Source of the DNA: Corynebacterium sp. HMSC078H07
GTDB lineage: Bacteria > Actinomycetota > Actinomycetes > Mycobacteriales > Mycobacteriaceae
DNA: 41,326 bases
Reading direction: 5' to 3'
NCBI RefSeq assembly: GCF_001812805.1
Contig: NZ_KV810515.1
Span: 1 to 41,326, forward strand
In this document: piece after piece, positions 33,465 to 41,326 of the stretch
Layout of the letters: the number at the start of each line of letters is the position of its first letter
Position numbering within the stretch: the first letter of the stretch is position 1
The notes under the pieces: generated by a model
Told to the model about the DNA's origin: nothing
Databases searched by the model: none
The model's input: the letters and a program-made list of their open reading frames with translations, nothing else
Program-made: the position numbers and the translations under genes

Positions 33465-33665
33465 GCCTCCCATTATTCCAAACCCTGCGGCAAAAAGTAA
33501 CTCAACTCAGCAACGAGTGCCCCAACCCTCCCCCATCAAGAAATGACTCTCGTTGCAACGCCTTCATCGGCCCCCGAAACCAAGCCCCGACCGTGGCACC
33601 GTAAGCGTTGAACTGCTTGATCGCTCGAATCAGCCTCCGCCCCCACGGCGTTGAGATGCATATAT

Positions 33666-34802
33666 CTACGCCTTGAAACCCATGCGCTGTCGAACAAGCT
33701 GGCAGAGCAGTGCGAACACGGCTACGGCCGAAGCGGAACCACACAGAACAGTCGGCGCCACATGCGCAGCGACTAACAGTGAACCGATGGTCGCCCCCAG
33801 TGCCGAGCCCAGGTAGTTGGCCGAAGCATTCGCAGCCACAGCCGTAGCACCATCGGTAGGATTCGCCTGAAGGAGCACATGCTGCTGAGGCGCGAGAGAC
33901 GCCCAACCACACAACCCCCAAATGAACAAACTAACCACCAGTATTCCTGGAATCTCACTTTGAGTCATACCGGCAAGTGCACATGCAAGGGCAGCAAGAA
34001 TGACAGCACTCAAGCGAAGGGGGTCACACCTGTCCACGAGCCACCCGATTCCTAATGCCCCAACCGCCCCGCCGAGACCCCACATCCAAATCGCCATGTT
34101 CTGGTGCGATGCGAGACTTCCCGCGGAAAGTACGACAGCCAGGTAGGTGTAGAGACCCAGAGAAGCGACGCCTGTCAGTAGAGTCACGGTGACTGTAAGT
34201 AGATTTTTTGGACGCGTTATGGACCGCAGCCGTTCAGCGGGGACTGAGGCTGGAATTGCTGGCAATTCCCCGCCACGTAGCGCGATGCCTGCCAGCGCTG
34301 CACCACCGATGACCACGATCAACAACATCGCGGCGCGCCAGCCGCATCGCTGCGCCAGCGCCAAACCGACAGGGACTCCGAACACGGTGCCGACCGCCAA
34401 TCCGGCAAGCACCAGCGCCACAGCGCGCCCTCGACGTTCCTGTCCCGCGAGTTCGGCGGCGACTGCGGACGACAGCGGCGAGTAAACACCTGCTGCTGCG
34501 CCAGCCACCACACGAGCGACCAGAAAGAACCCCACTGTAGGCGAAAGCGCCGTAGCCAAGTTCGCCACAGTAAATACCAGCAAGGAAGCGAGAAGGCTGC
34601 CCCGTGACTTCTGCCCAGCTCGTCCTGCCAGTAAGGGCCCCACGATCGCGTAGGAGCCCGTGAAAGCCGCAACACCCAGTCCGACCGTGGCTTCCTTAGC
34701 ATCAAGAGATTCTGCGATGAAAGGCAGGAGACCCGCTACAACGTATGCATCCAGGCCGAGCGCTACGCTACCTAGCACGAATGGCCATAGCCGATGCATC
34801 AT
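33666..34802 (-). CDS. DHA1-type MFS exporter
   Basis: A 378-residue major facilitator with 12 predicted helices. It has the DHA1 pattern: LGLDAYVVAGLLPFIAESL in helix 1, GPLLAGRAGQKSRGSLLASL (motif A), FFLVARVVAGAAAGVYSPLS (motif B), and VLAGLAVGTVFGVPVGLALA (motif C, typical of drug antiporters). Its ATG overlaps the stop of the ArsR-type regulator (ATGA), so translation is coupled and expression is under the palindromic operator upstream of arsR. The exported compound is unknown. The 190 bp after the stop hold no clear gene; a reading with GRRLIRAIKQFNAYGATVG there might be an old fragment. Confidence 0.9.
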   Translation of the reverse strand: MMHRLWPFVLGSVALGLDAYVVAGLLPFIAESLDAKEATVGLGVAAFTGSYAIVGPLLAGRAGQKSRGSLLASLLVFTVANLATALSPTVGFFLVARVVAGAAAGVYSPLSSAVAAELAGQERRGRAVALVLAGLAVGTVFGVPVGLALAQRCGWRAAMLLIVVIGGAALAGIALRGGELPAIPASVPAERLRSITRPKNLLTVTVTLLTGVASLGLYTYLAVVLSAGSLASHQNMAIWMWGLGGAVGALGIGWLVDRCDPLRLSAVILAALACALAGMTQSEIPGILVVSLFIWGLCGWASLAPQQHVLLQANPTDGATAVAANASANYLGSALGATIGSLLVAAHVAPTVLCGSASAVAVFALLCQLVRQRMGFKA

Positions 34803-35125
34803 GGCTTATCCACCCCGCAATCTGCGTTGGCGATTGCCGTTGCAAGCACTCCCGGAAATAGCTGGTCCAGGTCTTCTCGCCGCAACCGGATCAAACACGC
34901 GCGACCCGCACTCCGAGTCCACGTCACCCCTGCCTCCCGCAACATGCGTGTGTGATACGTCAGCGTCGACCGGGGCAGATCGTCCGCCAGCTCCAGACTG
35001 TCATGTTCCTCCCCGTCTGCCAGCCGTCGGATCATTTCCAGCCGCGTCGGGTCACTCAAGGCGGCAAACACCCCAACCAAAGTGATTTCGTCGGTACTCG
35101 GATGGCGGTAAACGCGAGGTGACAT
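34799..35125 (-). CDS. ArsR/HTH_20-type winged-helix regulator
   Basis: A 108-residue regulator: VFAALSDPTRLEMIRRLADGEEH, then the recognition helix region LELADDLPRSTLTYHTRMLREAG and the wing VTWTRSAGRACLIRLRREDLD. The ATG at 35125 has GGAGG at good spacing; the reading extends further upstream without a start signal. The gene overlaps the MFS gene by four bases. A long inverted repeat at 35139-35187 covers its promoter and is the likely operator. No metal-binding CxC motif is seen, so the inducer is probably organic. Confidence 0.88.
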   Translation of the reverse strand: MSPRVYRHPSTDEITLVGVFAALSDPTRLEMIRRLADGEEHDSLELADDLPRSTLTYHTRMLREAGVTWTRSAGRACLIRLRREDLDQLFPGVLATAIANADCGVDKP

Positions 35126-35138
35126 CAAGCCTCCAGAG

Positions 35139-35187
35139 ATTGTGCAGCAATTCTTGCACAATAACCGTACAAGAATTACTGCACAAT
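35139..35187. promoter_or_regulatory. Long palindromic operator/promoter of the arsR-MFS operon
   Basis: ATTGTGCAGCAATTCTTG (35139-35156) and CAAGAATTACTGCACAAT (35170-35187) are inverted with one mismatch over 18 bp. A nested pair, TTGTGCA/TGCACAA, lies within the left part. On the minus strand TTGTGC and TATTGT are spaced 17 bp and form a promoter inside the repeat, so binding would block transcription. Confidence 0.75.
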
Positions 35188-35298
35188 CACAATGGCCTGC
35201 TAGCGCCTCAATCAACGTCCACATCGGTGCAGTGCTCTCCGGAGCCTCAGACCGGTCCCGTCTTGCCGTTCATCGAAGCACTAAGCTTGGGGTCCATC

Positions 35299-37401
35299 AT
35301 GACCTCTCCTAAAAGCCGTGCCCGCATCACCGACAGCTACCGCGAGTGGCTCAGCCAGCTGCCCGAGGAGGACCTGCGGGCGCTGTTGGCGCGCCGCAGC
35401 GATGTCGTGGCACCGACGCCGGAGAATTTCGATACATTGGCCACCCGTCTAACGCTGCCCATGTACGTGGTGGATGCACTGTCCGCGAGCAACGCAGAAC
35501 AGCTCGCGGCCTTGGAGGACATTGCACAGCGCGGCGGCGAGGTGGGCATGGTGGAGGACACCAATCCGATTGTCACGCAGCAGCTCAAAGAGCTCGGGCT
35601 GGTCTTCGGCAATGCCCCGCAGGTACGCATCGTCACCGCAGTGATGGGCTCGCTTCCTACCGGCTGGTCGCTGCTCAACCAAGAAAGCTTCGAAGCAGAG
35701 GACATCGAAGCGCTCAGCAAGGACGAGCGCCGCCTCCTTGAGACCTTGGCCGCCGGCGAGGGCGTGGGATACACCACTGACACTGAGCCGGATATCAACT
35801 CTGATGACCCCACCAAGCGGCTCCTAGCCAAGGGCTTTCTTGAGCGCATCAATGCGCACTCAATGCGCCTTCCGCGAGCACTTGCCCGCACACTTGCCGG
35901 GGATGCCACCCCACCTATTCCCACCACGCCGTCAGGACGCGCCGGCACCCCGGAGCCGGATTCAAAGGCGGATGAGGCCGGAGCAGCCGCCGGCCTGGGG
36001 GTGGTGCGTAACATGGAGCAGCTCATCGAGATTCTCGGTGCTCATCCAGTGCCATTGCTCAAGGACTCCTCCGTAGGCGTGCGCTCGCTTACCCAGCTGG
36101 CGAAGGAGCTGGACCTAGATAAAGAGGACGTCGCGCAGCTTATCGGCTTGGGTTATCACGCGCGGCTGCTCTACCGCGGCGAGCCTGACGGCCTCGAGGG
36201 TCATTTTCTGGCCCCCACCACCGGCTCCCAGGAGTGGCTCGAGGCTGACCTCGGGGAAAAGTGGCGCATTCTGCTGGAGGCCTGGCGCGATTCACCATGG
36301 GCGAGCTGGGAAGGCACCCGCGCGTTGGAGGAGGATACCCACGTGCGCCGCCTCCGCCATTTCCGAAAATTCATTCTCGACGTCTATGCGCACTCTGCCG
36401 TCGCACTCACCGAGGAGGAATTCTGGGAAGACCTATGTTTCCGCTCCCCGCTTTTTGCCAGCCATACCCGCAACCGCACCATTGAGAAGCTGCGCGCCGA
36501 GGCCGAATGGATTGGTGCGGTCGCTCTGGGCAAGGCCACGCAGGTGCTTATCGACGCCTCCACCGCCGCCCACCTCGTCCCCGATACCGTCTCCGAGTTC
36601 ATCATCCAGCAAGACCTCACCGTCCTCGTGCCGGGGCCGCTAGAACCCGCCACGCACCGCACGTTGGCCTCGCTGGCGGACCTCGAATCGCCAGGTCTGG
36701 CCAGCGTGTACCGCATCAGCGAATCCACCATTCGCCGCGGTATGGACCATGGACTCACCGCGGAGGAAATGACGGACTTCCTTAAAAAGCATTCACCCAC
36801 GGGCGTGCCACAGGCGCTCCAGTTCGCCATCGGAGACGTCGCCAAGCGCCACGGCACCCTCCGCACCGGACCCGCACTGTCATATTTACGCAGCGAGGAC
36901 CCTGCGCTGCTCGAGCTCGCTGTTGCCTCCGTTCCGGGGCTGCGCCTGCTCGCGCCCACCGTGGCGGTCTCGCAGCTGCGCGTCGGCGAGCTGCTGGAGA
37001 AGCTCCGCAACAAGGGCCTTTCTCCCTCCCCAGAGGATGAATCCGGCGCCTCGCTTACTGCTGCCCCGGAACCCTACCTTCTGCCTACGCCGCGCAAGCA
37101 GACACGCGCGCACGAACCGTTCTCGGTGGACCAGGCCGTGCAGACGTTGAAAAAGTCTGCACAGAACCCTGCCTCGAAGGACGAGGAAGAACCGGATCCC
37201 CTCACTCTGGCCCGTGCGGCCGCCCGTTTCCACGCTGATATCGTGATTTCCTACGCCGATAAGGGCGGCAGCATCCGTACCGTCACAGTGAAGCCGCTGT
37301 CTGTCGAAGGCGGCTACATCGATGCCCTCGGTGCAGAGGGCAAGCCGGTGCGATTCCCCGTGCACCGCATTTCCACCGTCCGCTTCGCCAGCGACGATTA
37401 A
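35299..37401 (+). CDS. Helicase-associated protein, XPB partner
   Basis: About 700 residues. The start ATG 35299 (MTSPKSRARI) is the first sensible one; upstream reading runs through the arsR operator. The protein resembles the actinobacterial helicase-associated (XPB/Ssl2-like) family, orthologous to M. tuberculosis Rv0862c, always beside the XPB helicase. Visible parts: REWLSQLPEEDLRALLARRS near the N-terminus, a winged-helix-rich middle, FIIQQDLTVLVPGPLEPATH with SVYRISESTIRRGMDHG (the helicase C-terminal-3-like domain at about 420-500), and a C-terminal beta barrel VISYADKGGSIRTVTVKPLSVEGGYIDA. It lacks helicase motifs itself. Operon with the XPB gene (30-bp gap). Confidence 0.85.
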   Translation: MTSPKSRARITDSYREWLSQLPEEDLRALLARRSDVVAPTPENFDTLATRLTLPMYVVDALSASNAEQLAALEDIAQRGGEVGMVEDTNPIVTQQLKELGLVFGNAPQVRIVTAVMGSLPTGWSLLNQESFEAEDIEALSKDERRLLETLAAGEGVGYTTDTEPDINSDDPTKRLLAKGFLERINAHSMRLPRALARTLAGDATPPIPTTPSGRAGTPEPDSKADEAGAAAGLGVVRNMEQLIEILGAHPVPLLKDSSVGVRSLTQLAKELDLDKEDVAQLIGLGYHARLLYRGEPDGLEGHFLAPTTGSQEWLEADLGEKWRILLEAWRDSPWASWEGTRALEEDTHVRRLRHFRKFILDVYAHSAVALTEEEFWEDLCFRSPLFASHTRNRTIEKLRAEAEWIGAVALGKATQVLIDASTAAHLVPDTVSEFIIQQDLTVLVPGPLEPATHRTLASLADLESPGLASVYRISESTIRRGMDHGLTAEEMTDFLKKHSPTGVPQALQFAIGDVAKRHGTLRTGPALSYLRSEDPALLELAVASVPGLRLLAPTVAVSQLRVGELLEKLRNKGLSPSPEDESGASLTAAPEPYLLPTPRKQTRAHEPFSVDQAVQTLKKSAQNPASKDEEEPDPLTLARAAARFHADIVISYADKGGSIRTVTVKPLSVEGGYIDALGAEGKPVRFPVHRISTVRFASDD

Positions 37402-37431
37402 AACCGACCAGAAAGGACTCGTTCCCACACT

Positions 37432-39069
37432 ATGTCCGGACCGCTCATTGTTCAGTCGGATAAGACAGTCCTGCTGGAGGTCGATCACCCGCAGGCCAGT
37501 CAGGCCCGAGCAGCGCTTGCGCCTTTTGCTGAGCTGGAGCGCGCGCCAGAACACATCCACACCTACCGGATTACCCCGCTGGCCTTGTGGAATGCGCGCG
37601 CCGCCGGCCATGATGCGGAGCAAGTTGTCGATGTATTGGAGAACTTCTCCCGTTTCCCAGTCCCGCAGGCACTGCTTATCGACGTCGCCGAGACCATGTC
37701 ACGTTACGGCCGCGTCCGGCTGCTTGCCCACCCGGCCTACGGCCTCATCCTCGAATCGGACGAACCCGCTATTCTGGAAGAGCTCACGCGCCACAAGAAG
37801 GTGGGCGAGCTTTTGGGCCAACGCATCGATGACAACTCCATCGCCGTGCCGCCTTCTGCGCGCGGTCGGTTAAAACAAGAGCTTCTCAAAGCCAAGTGGC
37901 CGGCAGATGACCGCGCCGGCTACGTCGATGGCGAATCCCATCCCATAGCTCTGAGCACGGAGGAAGTGGACTGGCAGCTTCGCGATTATCAGCAGTACGC
38001 CGCCGAGTCCTTCTGGGCCGGCGGCTCCGGCATCGTGGTTCTGCCGTGCGGTGCGGGCAAAACCATCGTCGGCGCAGCCGCCATGGCCAAGGCCCAGGCC
38101 ACCACCCTCATCCTCGTCACCAACACCGTGGCTGGGCGCCAGTGGCGCGATGAGCTGCTGCGCCGTACCAGTCTCACCCCGAATGAGATCGGTGAGTATT
38201 CCGGCGAGAAGAAAGAAATCAAACCTATTACCATCGCCACCTACCAGGTGGTCACCCGCAAGACTAAAGGTGAATACCGAGCGCTCGAGCTCTTCGACTC
38301 CCGGGACTGGGGCCTTATCATCTACGACGAGGTCCACCTGCTCCCCGCCCCGGTCTTCCGCATGACCTCCGACCTCCAATCGCGCCGCCGCCTAGGGCTT
38401 ACCGCTACCCTCGTACGCGAGGATGGCCGCGAAGGTGACGTCTTTTCCCTCATCGGGCCCAAACGCTATGACGCGCCGTGGAAGGAGCTGGAAACCGCCG
38501 GCTATATCGCCACCGCAGACTGCGTTGAGGTGCGCGTGGACATGACGCAGGAAGAGCGCATGCTCTATGCCACAGCAGAGTCGCGGGATAGGTACAGAAT
38601 TGCGGCGTCGGCAAGCGCGAAGCTCCACACCGTGGACACTCTGCTCAAGAAACATAAAGGCCAGCAAGCGCTCATCATCGGCGCCTACGTGGATCAGCTT
38701 GAGGAACTAGGCCAGCACTTAGACGCGCCCGTCATCGATGGCAAGACCTCGACCGCCAAACGCGAGAAACTCTTCCAACAATTCCGCGAAGGCGAACTCA
38801 CCACGCTCGTCGTCTCCAAAGTGGCGAACTTTTCCATCGACCTGCCGGAAGCCGCCCTCGCTATCCAGGTCTCCGGAACTTTCGGCTCCCGCCAGGAGGA
38901 GGCCCAACGCCTGGGCCGCCTGCTGCGGCCCAAAAAGGACGGCCAAGAAGCGACGTTTTACACGCTCGTGGCCCGCGAATCCCTTGATGCGGAGTACGCC
39001 ATGCACCGCCAGCGCTTTTTGGCGGAACAAGGCTATGCCTACCGGCTGGTGGACGCAGTAGACTTGTGA
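37432..39069 (+). CDS. XPB-type DNA helicase (SF2)
   Basis: A 545-residue 3'-5' helicase of the bacterial/archaeal XPB group. N-terminal damage-recognition-like domain (about 1-160), then motif I LPCGAGKT (204-211), motif Ia LILVTNTVAGRQW, motif II DEVH (299-302), motif III GLTAT with the XPB-specific RED triad at 329-331, and in the second lobe ALIIGAYVDQLEELG, TTLVVSKVANFSIDLPEA and motif VI QRLGRLLRPK. In mycobacteria the homologue (Rv0861c) unwinds DNA and is linked to nucleotide excision repair. The ribosome site AAAGGA is about 14 bases from the ATG. It is followed directly by the DUF3239 gene. Confidence 0.95.
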   Translation: MSGPLIVQSDKTVLLEVDHPQASQARAALAPFAELERAPEHIHTYRITPLALWNARAAGHDAEQVVDVLENFSRFPVPQALLIDVAETMSRYGRVRLLAHPAYGLILESDEPAILEELTRHKKVGELLGQRIDDNSIAVPPSARGRLKQELLKAKWPADDRAGYVDGESHPIALSTEEVDWQLRDYQQYAAESFWAGGSGIVVLPCGAGKTIVGAAAMAKAQATTLILVTNTVAGRQWRDELLRRTSLTPNEIGEYSGEKKEIKPITIATYQVVTRKTKGEYRALELFDSRDWGLIIYDEVHLLPAPVFRMTSDLQSRRRLGLTATLVREDGREGDVFSLIGPKRYDAPWKELETAGYIATADCVEVRVDMTQEERMLYATAESRDRYRIAASASAKLHTVDTLLKKHKGQQALIIGAYVDQLEELGQHLDAPVIDGKTSTAKREKLFQQFREGELTTLVVSKVANFSIDLPEAALAIQVSGTFGSRQEEAQRLGRLLRPKKDGQEATFYTLVARESLDAEYAMHRQRFLAEQGYAYRLVDAVDL

Positions 39070-39073
39070 CCTA

Positions 39074-39712
39074 ATGAAGATTTTCAAGTTTGATGTCCAC
39101 GAGGACTTTGCCAAGCAGAACAACGAGCTCCTGCGTGATTCTTCACGCCTGCGCAATTCCGGTCTCATCATGGGGCTGCTGCTCATCATTGGCGGCATTG
39201 CGCTCTATTTCGGGATCGACGCCACCTGGCGCATCACCGTAGGCCTAGGCATGGTGCTCTTTGGTATTTTCTGCGCCGTTATTGGTGTGCTGGCCTCCCG
39301 TCAGATCGGTTCGGCGCAAAAGCTCTATGACTCCTACCCTCTCGCACCCGCGGTGGTAGCGGAGGTCAATGAGCGTGACATGGTGCTTCTGGCCCTGGTA
39401 AACACCAACGTCGACCCCAAGCTCCCCCCGCGCTGGGGCGCCTGCCTGCGTACCGTTAGCAACATTCCCGGCATCAAACGCATGGTCGGCACCAAGGTTC
39501 CGGTTGCGGCCGTCTCAGGCCAGCGCAGCTCCAGCGACAAGGAGCACTGGCAGCAGATCACGCCGATGCCCATTGCGTGGGGCACCCCGGACGCTGAGAC
39601 CGTTACCGTGGCACGCAAGGCCATCCCTGAAGATCAGTGGCAACGTCTCGAACGCGCCCGCAAGCGGCTTTCCGATATCAAGGCCACGAAGTACGATCTT
39701 CTGGTGCTCTAA
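39074..39712 (+). CDS. DUF3239 membrane protein
   Basis: A 212-residue protein with two adjacent transmembrane helices (LIMGLLLIIGGIALYFGI and ITVGLGMVLFGIFCAVIGVL) after a short charged N-terminus, then a soluble domain (APAVVAEVNERDMVLLALVN, WGACLRTVSNIPGIKRMVGT, KVPVAAVSGQRSS, HWQQITPMPIAWGT). This is the DUF3239 family, restricted to corynebacteria and relatives, with no known role. It starts four bases after the helicase stop, and its own stop abuts the aminotransferase ATG, so the four genes form one operon. Confidence 0.85.
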   Translation: MKIFKFDVHEDFAKQNNELLRDSSRLRNSGLIMGLLLIIGGIALYFGIDATWRITVGLGMVLFGIFCAVIGVLASRQIGSAQKLYDSYPLAPAVVAEVNERDMVLLALVNTNVDPKLPPRWGACLRTVSNIPGIKRMVGTKVPVAAVSGQRSSSDKEHWQQITPMPIAWGTPDAETVTVARKAIPEDQWQRLERARKRLSDIKATKYDLLVL

Positions 39713-40843
39713 ATGACTGTTCACAGGCTTGAAGAATTCGGCGAGACTATCTTCGCCACCATGACCGCACTCGCCGTGGAGAATGATGCGGTGAATCTAG
39801 GCCAGGGTTTCCCCGATAGCGACGGCCCGCAGCGCATGCTGGCGATTGCCCAGGAGAATATCGCCGGCGGCAACAACCAATACGCTCCTCTGCGCGGTGT
39901 ACCGGAGCTAGTCAGCGCCATTGCCGAAACCTACACCGTGCCACAGGAGCACGTCGTGGTCACCGCGGGTGCGACCGAGGCCATCACAGCCACGGTGCTG
40001 GGCTTGGTGGAGCCGGGCCAGGAAGTTATCGTCCTCGAGCCCTATTACGACGCGTACATCGCTGCCGTCGCGCTTGCCGACGCCGCCCGCATCCCCGTCC
40101 CCCTCAAAGCCTCCGGCAATAGCTGGGACATTGACGTCGACGCCGTGCGTGCCGCTATCACGGACAAGACCGCCATGGTCATCATCAATACCCCGCACAA
40201 CCCGACCGGCTCAGTCTTTTCCCGCGAAGCACTTACCGAACTCGCCGAGCTCTGCGTGGAGAAGGACCTCATCGTCTTGGACGATGAAGTCTACGAGAAC
40301 CTCACCTTCGGCAACGCCGAGCACGTTAGCATTGCCTCCCTGCCGGGGATGGCCTCTCGCACCGTTACGGTGTCTTCTGCGGCCAAATCCTTCAACTGCA
40401 CTGGATGGAAGACCGGCTGGGCCGTTGCGGAACCTAAGCTTCTCGACGGCGTCATCAAAGCCAAGCAGTTCACCACCTTCGTCTCCACCACGCCATTCCA
40501 GCCCGCCGTGGCCCATGCTCTACGTTATGAACAAGAGTGGCTGGACGGCATGGTGGATGAGCTTGCCCAGTGCCGCAGCATCCTCGTGGAAGGCCTCAAG
40601 CAGCTTGATTTCCACGTGCATGACACCGGCGGCACCTACTACGTGGTTGCCGACGTCTCCTCCACCGGCATGACCAGCGTGGACTTCTGCATGCAGCTGC
40701 CTGTAACCAAAGGTGTTGCCGCCATCCCGCTGGCCGCCTTCACGGACAACCCCGAGCCATGGAAGTACAAGGTGCGCTTCGCCTTCTGCAAGCGTCCTGA
40801 GGTGATACGGGAAGCCGTGCGCCGCCTAACTGCAGAGTCCTAG
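39713..40843 (+). CDS. Class I/II PLP aminotransferase
   Basis: A 376-residue fold-type I aminotransferase. Marks: NLGQGFPDSDGP, NNQYAPLRGVPELVSAI, VVTAGATEAITATVLGLV, NTPHNPTG (residue N163), VLDDEVYENL, the PLP lysine K225 in SSAAKSFNCTGWKTGW, and the substrate Arg in KVRFAFCKR. It resembles the kynurenine/N-succinyl-diaminopimelate aminotransferases; an orthologue sits at the same place (near rpf1) in C. glutamicum as far as I recall. Amino donor and acceptor are not readable. The start follows the DUF3239 TAA directly. Confidence 0.92.
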   Translation: MTVHRLEEFGETIFATMTALAVENDAVNLGQGFPDSDGPQRMLAIAQENIAGGNNQYAPLRGVPELVSAIAETYTVPQEHVVVTAGATEAITATVLGLVEPGQEVIVLEPYYDAYIAAVALADAARIPVPLKASGNSWDIDVDAVRAAITDKTAMVIINTPHNPTGSVFSREALTELAELCVEKDLIVLDDEVYENLTFGNAEHVSIASLPGMASRTVTVSSAAKSFNCTGWKTGWAVAEPKLLDGVIKAKQFTTFVSTTPFQPAVAHALRYEQEWLDGMVDELAQCRSILVEGLKQLDFHVHDTGGTYYVVADVSSTGMTSVDFCMQLPVTKGVAAIPLAAFTDNPEPWKYKVRFAFCKRPEVIREAVRRLTAES

Positions 40844-40944
40844 GCATACGGGCCTAACCCCGGGAAAGTAGACACATCGTGGGTCAGGCCAGACAAAGTT
40901 GTAGCGTGGATCTGGACCAGCATTGCGTTTGTTGTCCCGTCTAC

Positions 40945-40966
40945 GCCGAATAGCGCGCTATTCGGC
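40945..40966. repeat. Perfect 22-bp palindrome
   Basis: GCCGAATAGCG (40945-40955) is directly followed by its reverse complement CGCTATTCGGC (40956-40966), with no loop. It is not followed by a T-run on either side, so it is not a plain terminator. It creates the second in-frame stop of the broken small gene. Confidence 0.85.
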
Positions 40967-40967
40967 A

Positions 40968-40989
40968 GGGCGAAGGCGATCCTTCGCCC
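40968..40989 (+). terminator. Terminator-like hairpin next to the palindrome
   Basis: GGGCGAAGG (40968-40976), loop CGAT, CCTTCGCCC (40981-40989), then ACTTTT. The stem is perfect over 9 bp. It could end the aminotransferase operon, about 125 bp after its stop. Confidence 0.6.
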
Positions 40990-41233
40990 ACTTTTCGGCC
41001 TCTTCAGTCGCAGCGGTAGACGCGTCCAAAGCGTTCACGATGCTCAGTTGCTGGCCACCATCAAGACGATCCTACTGCTCGTTCAAGGCCGCGACGATGA
41101 TCGCCTGGGTGTGCTCGCCACTACTTAAGGTTGCATCGTCAGGATCATAAACAGGCACACCGTGAGTAGCGAGTAGATCATTGATTGGTTTCATGGGTAT
41201 CAGTTTTTCCTTAGTGGTGGACGCGCATGCGCA

Positions 41234-41268
41234 AGCACTAGAAAATATTTTTTATAAGTGCTTTTTTA
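41234..41268 (+). terminator. AT-rich hairpin with T-tail near the right edge
   Basis: AAGCACT (about 41234-41240) and AGTGCTT (41257-41263) flank an AT-rich loop and are followed by TTTTT, a plus-strand terminator form. The broken small gene starts about 40 bp to its left on the other strand. A GCGCATGCGC palindrome precedes it at about 41222-41231. Confidence 0.5.
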
Positions 41269-41326
41269 AACAGGATGCTGCATCGGTCGTCGCGTGCACG
41301 CTGACCCCAATCTGAGTGTTCCCGAT

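Larger units (their letters stand above)
40853..41194 (-). pseudogene. Small gene interrupted by two in-frame stops
   Basis: From ATG 41194 (AAGGA upstream) the minus strand reads MKPINDLLATHGVPVYDPDD, then ATLSSGEHTQAIIVAALNEQ, a TAG (41072-41074, codon 41), DRLDGGQQLSIVNALDASTA, ATEEAEKWAKDRLRPAE, a second TAG (40958-40960, codon 79), then RRRRDNKRNAGPDPRYNFVW and PDPRCVYFPG. The frame stays open and protein-like across both stops, so it is a recently broken gene of at least 110 codons. I do not recognise the family. The second stop lies inside a perfect 22-bp palindrome. Confidence 0.6.

Noticed and set aside
33502..33665. Possible gene fragment after the MFS gene
   Set aside because: One minus frame reads somewhat like protein (AIKQFNAYGATVG), but there is no start, no known family, and other frames are equally open.
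35119..35298. N-terminal extension of the helicase-associated protein
   Set aside because: The frame is open, but it reads through the arsR operator and promoter and gives a Ser/Gln-rich segment unlike the family; ATG 35299 is better.

Overview
The window is a chromosomal piece of a Corynebacterium-type actinobacterium, probably in the C. aurimucosum/minutissimum/striatum range (the species is inference). The reasons are: serC, gltA, an FKBP isomerase and the mctC acetate/pyruvate symporter lying close together; Corynebacteriales families (SepH/DUF3071, DUF3027, DUF2771, DUF3239, DUF6928, a short Rpf next to a long cold-shock protein); a mycothiol gene (mshC); Tat and lipoprotein signals; and many leaderless gene starts with a TANNNT box 5-7 nt before ATG/GTG.

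Layout. 1-1100: debris, namely an IS21-type istA with an in-frame stop running off the left edge, a decayed DHA2-type drug exporter, and a 71-bp inverted-repeat element. 1078-7188: accessory and envelope genes: a TetR gene with a PH-like protein, a secreted calcineurin-type phosphoesterase with a LamG-like half, OsmC, a frameshifted small gene, a Tat-exported DUF1906 protein and a beta-lactamase-fold lipoprotein. 7240-9234: the mctC symporter operon.

9486 to about 18840: a block visibly richer in GC than both flanks. It carries genes usually found together elsewhere in Corynebacterium: a HAD phosphatase (here cut off), a hypothetical, mshC, uppP, a lipoprotein, pyrD, a PEBP protein and two ABC half-exporters. 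It sits between genes that are neighbours in C. glutamicum (mct genes and fkpA-gltA-serC), so it looks like a core-gene block moved in from a GC-richer relative. Its ABC pair is unusual: one half lacks a working P-loop and the other lacks the LSGGQ signature, leaving exactly one possible ATP site.

18962-29691: core genes: an aldo/keto reductase, FKBP, gltA, serC, sepH, DUF6928, a TrmH/SpoU methyltransferase, a purine permease, DUF3027, a glutamine-cyclotransferase lipoprotein and DUF2771. 29812-31409: a cold-shock protein, then a 530-bp gap with a GlxR-like site and a long structured leader before a secreted Rpf. 31495-35125: two regulator/transporter modules (TetR with a YhgE-like protein; ArsR with an MFS exporter), each with a clear palindromic operator. 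35299-40843: a helicase-associated protein and XPB helicase, DUF3239 and a class I aminotransferase. 40853-41326: a small gene broken by two in-frame stops, two back-to-back perfect hairpins and a terminator-like hairpin.

The parts most worth a second look are the single-ATP-site ABC pair and its transferred block, and the predicted pseudoknotted rpf leader RNA.
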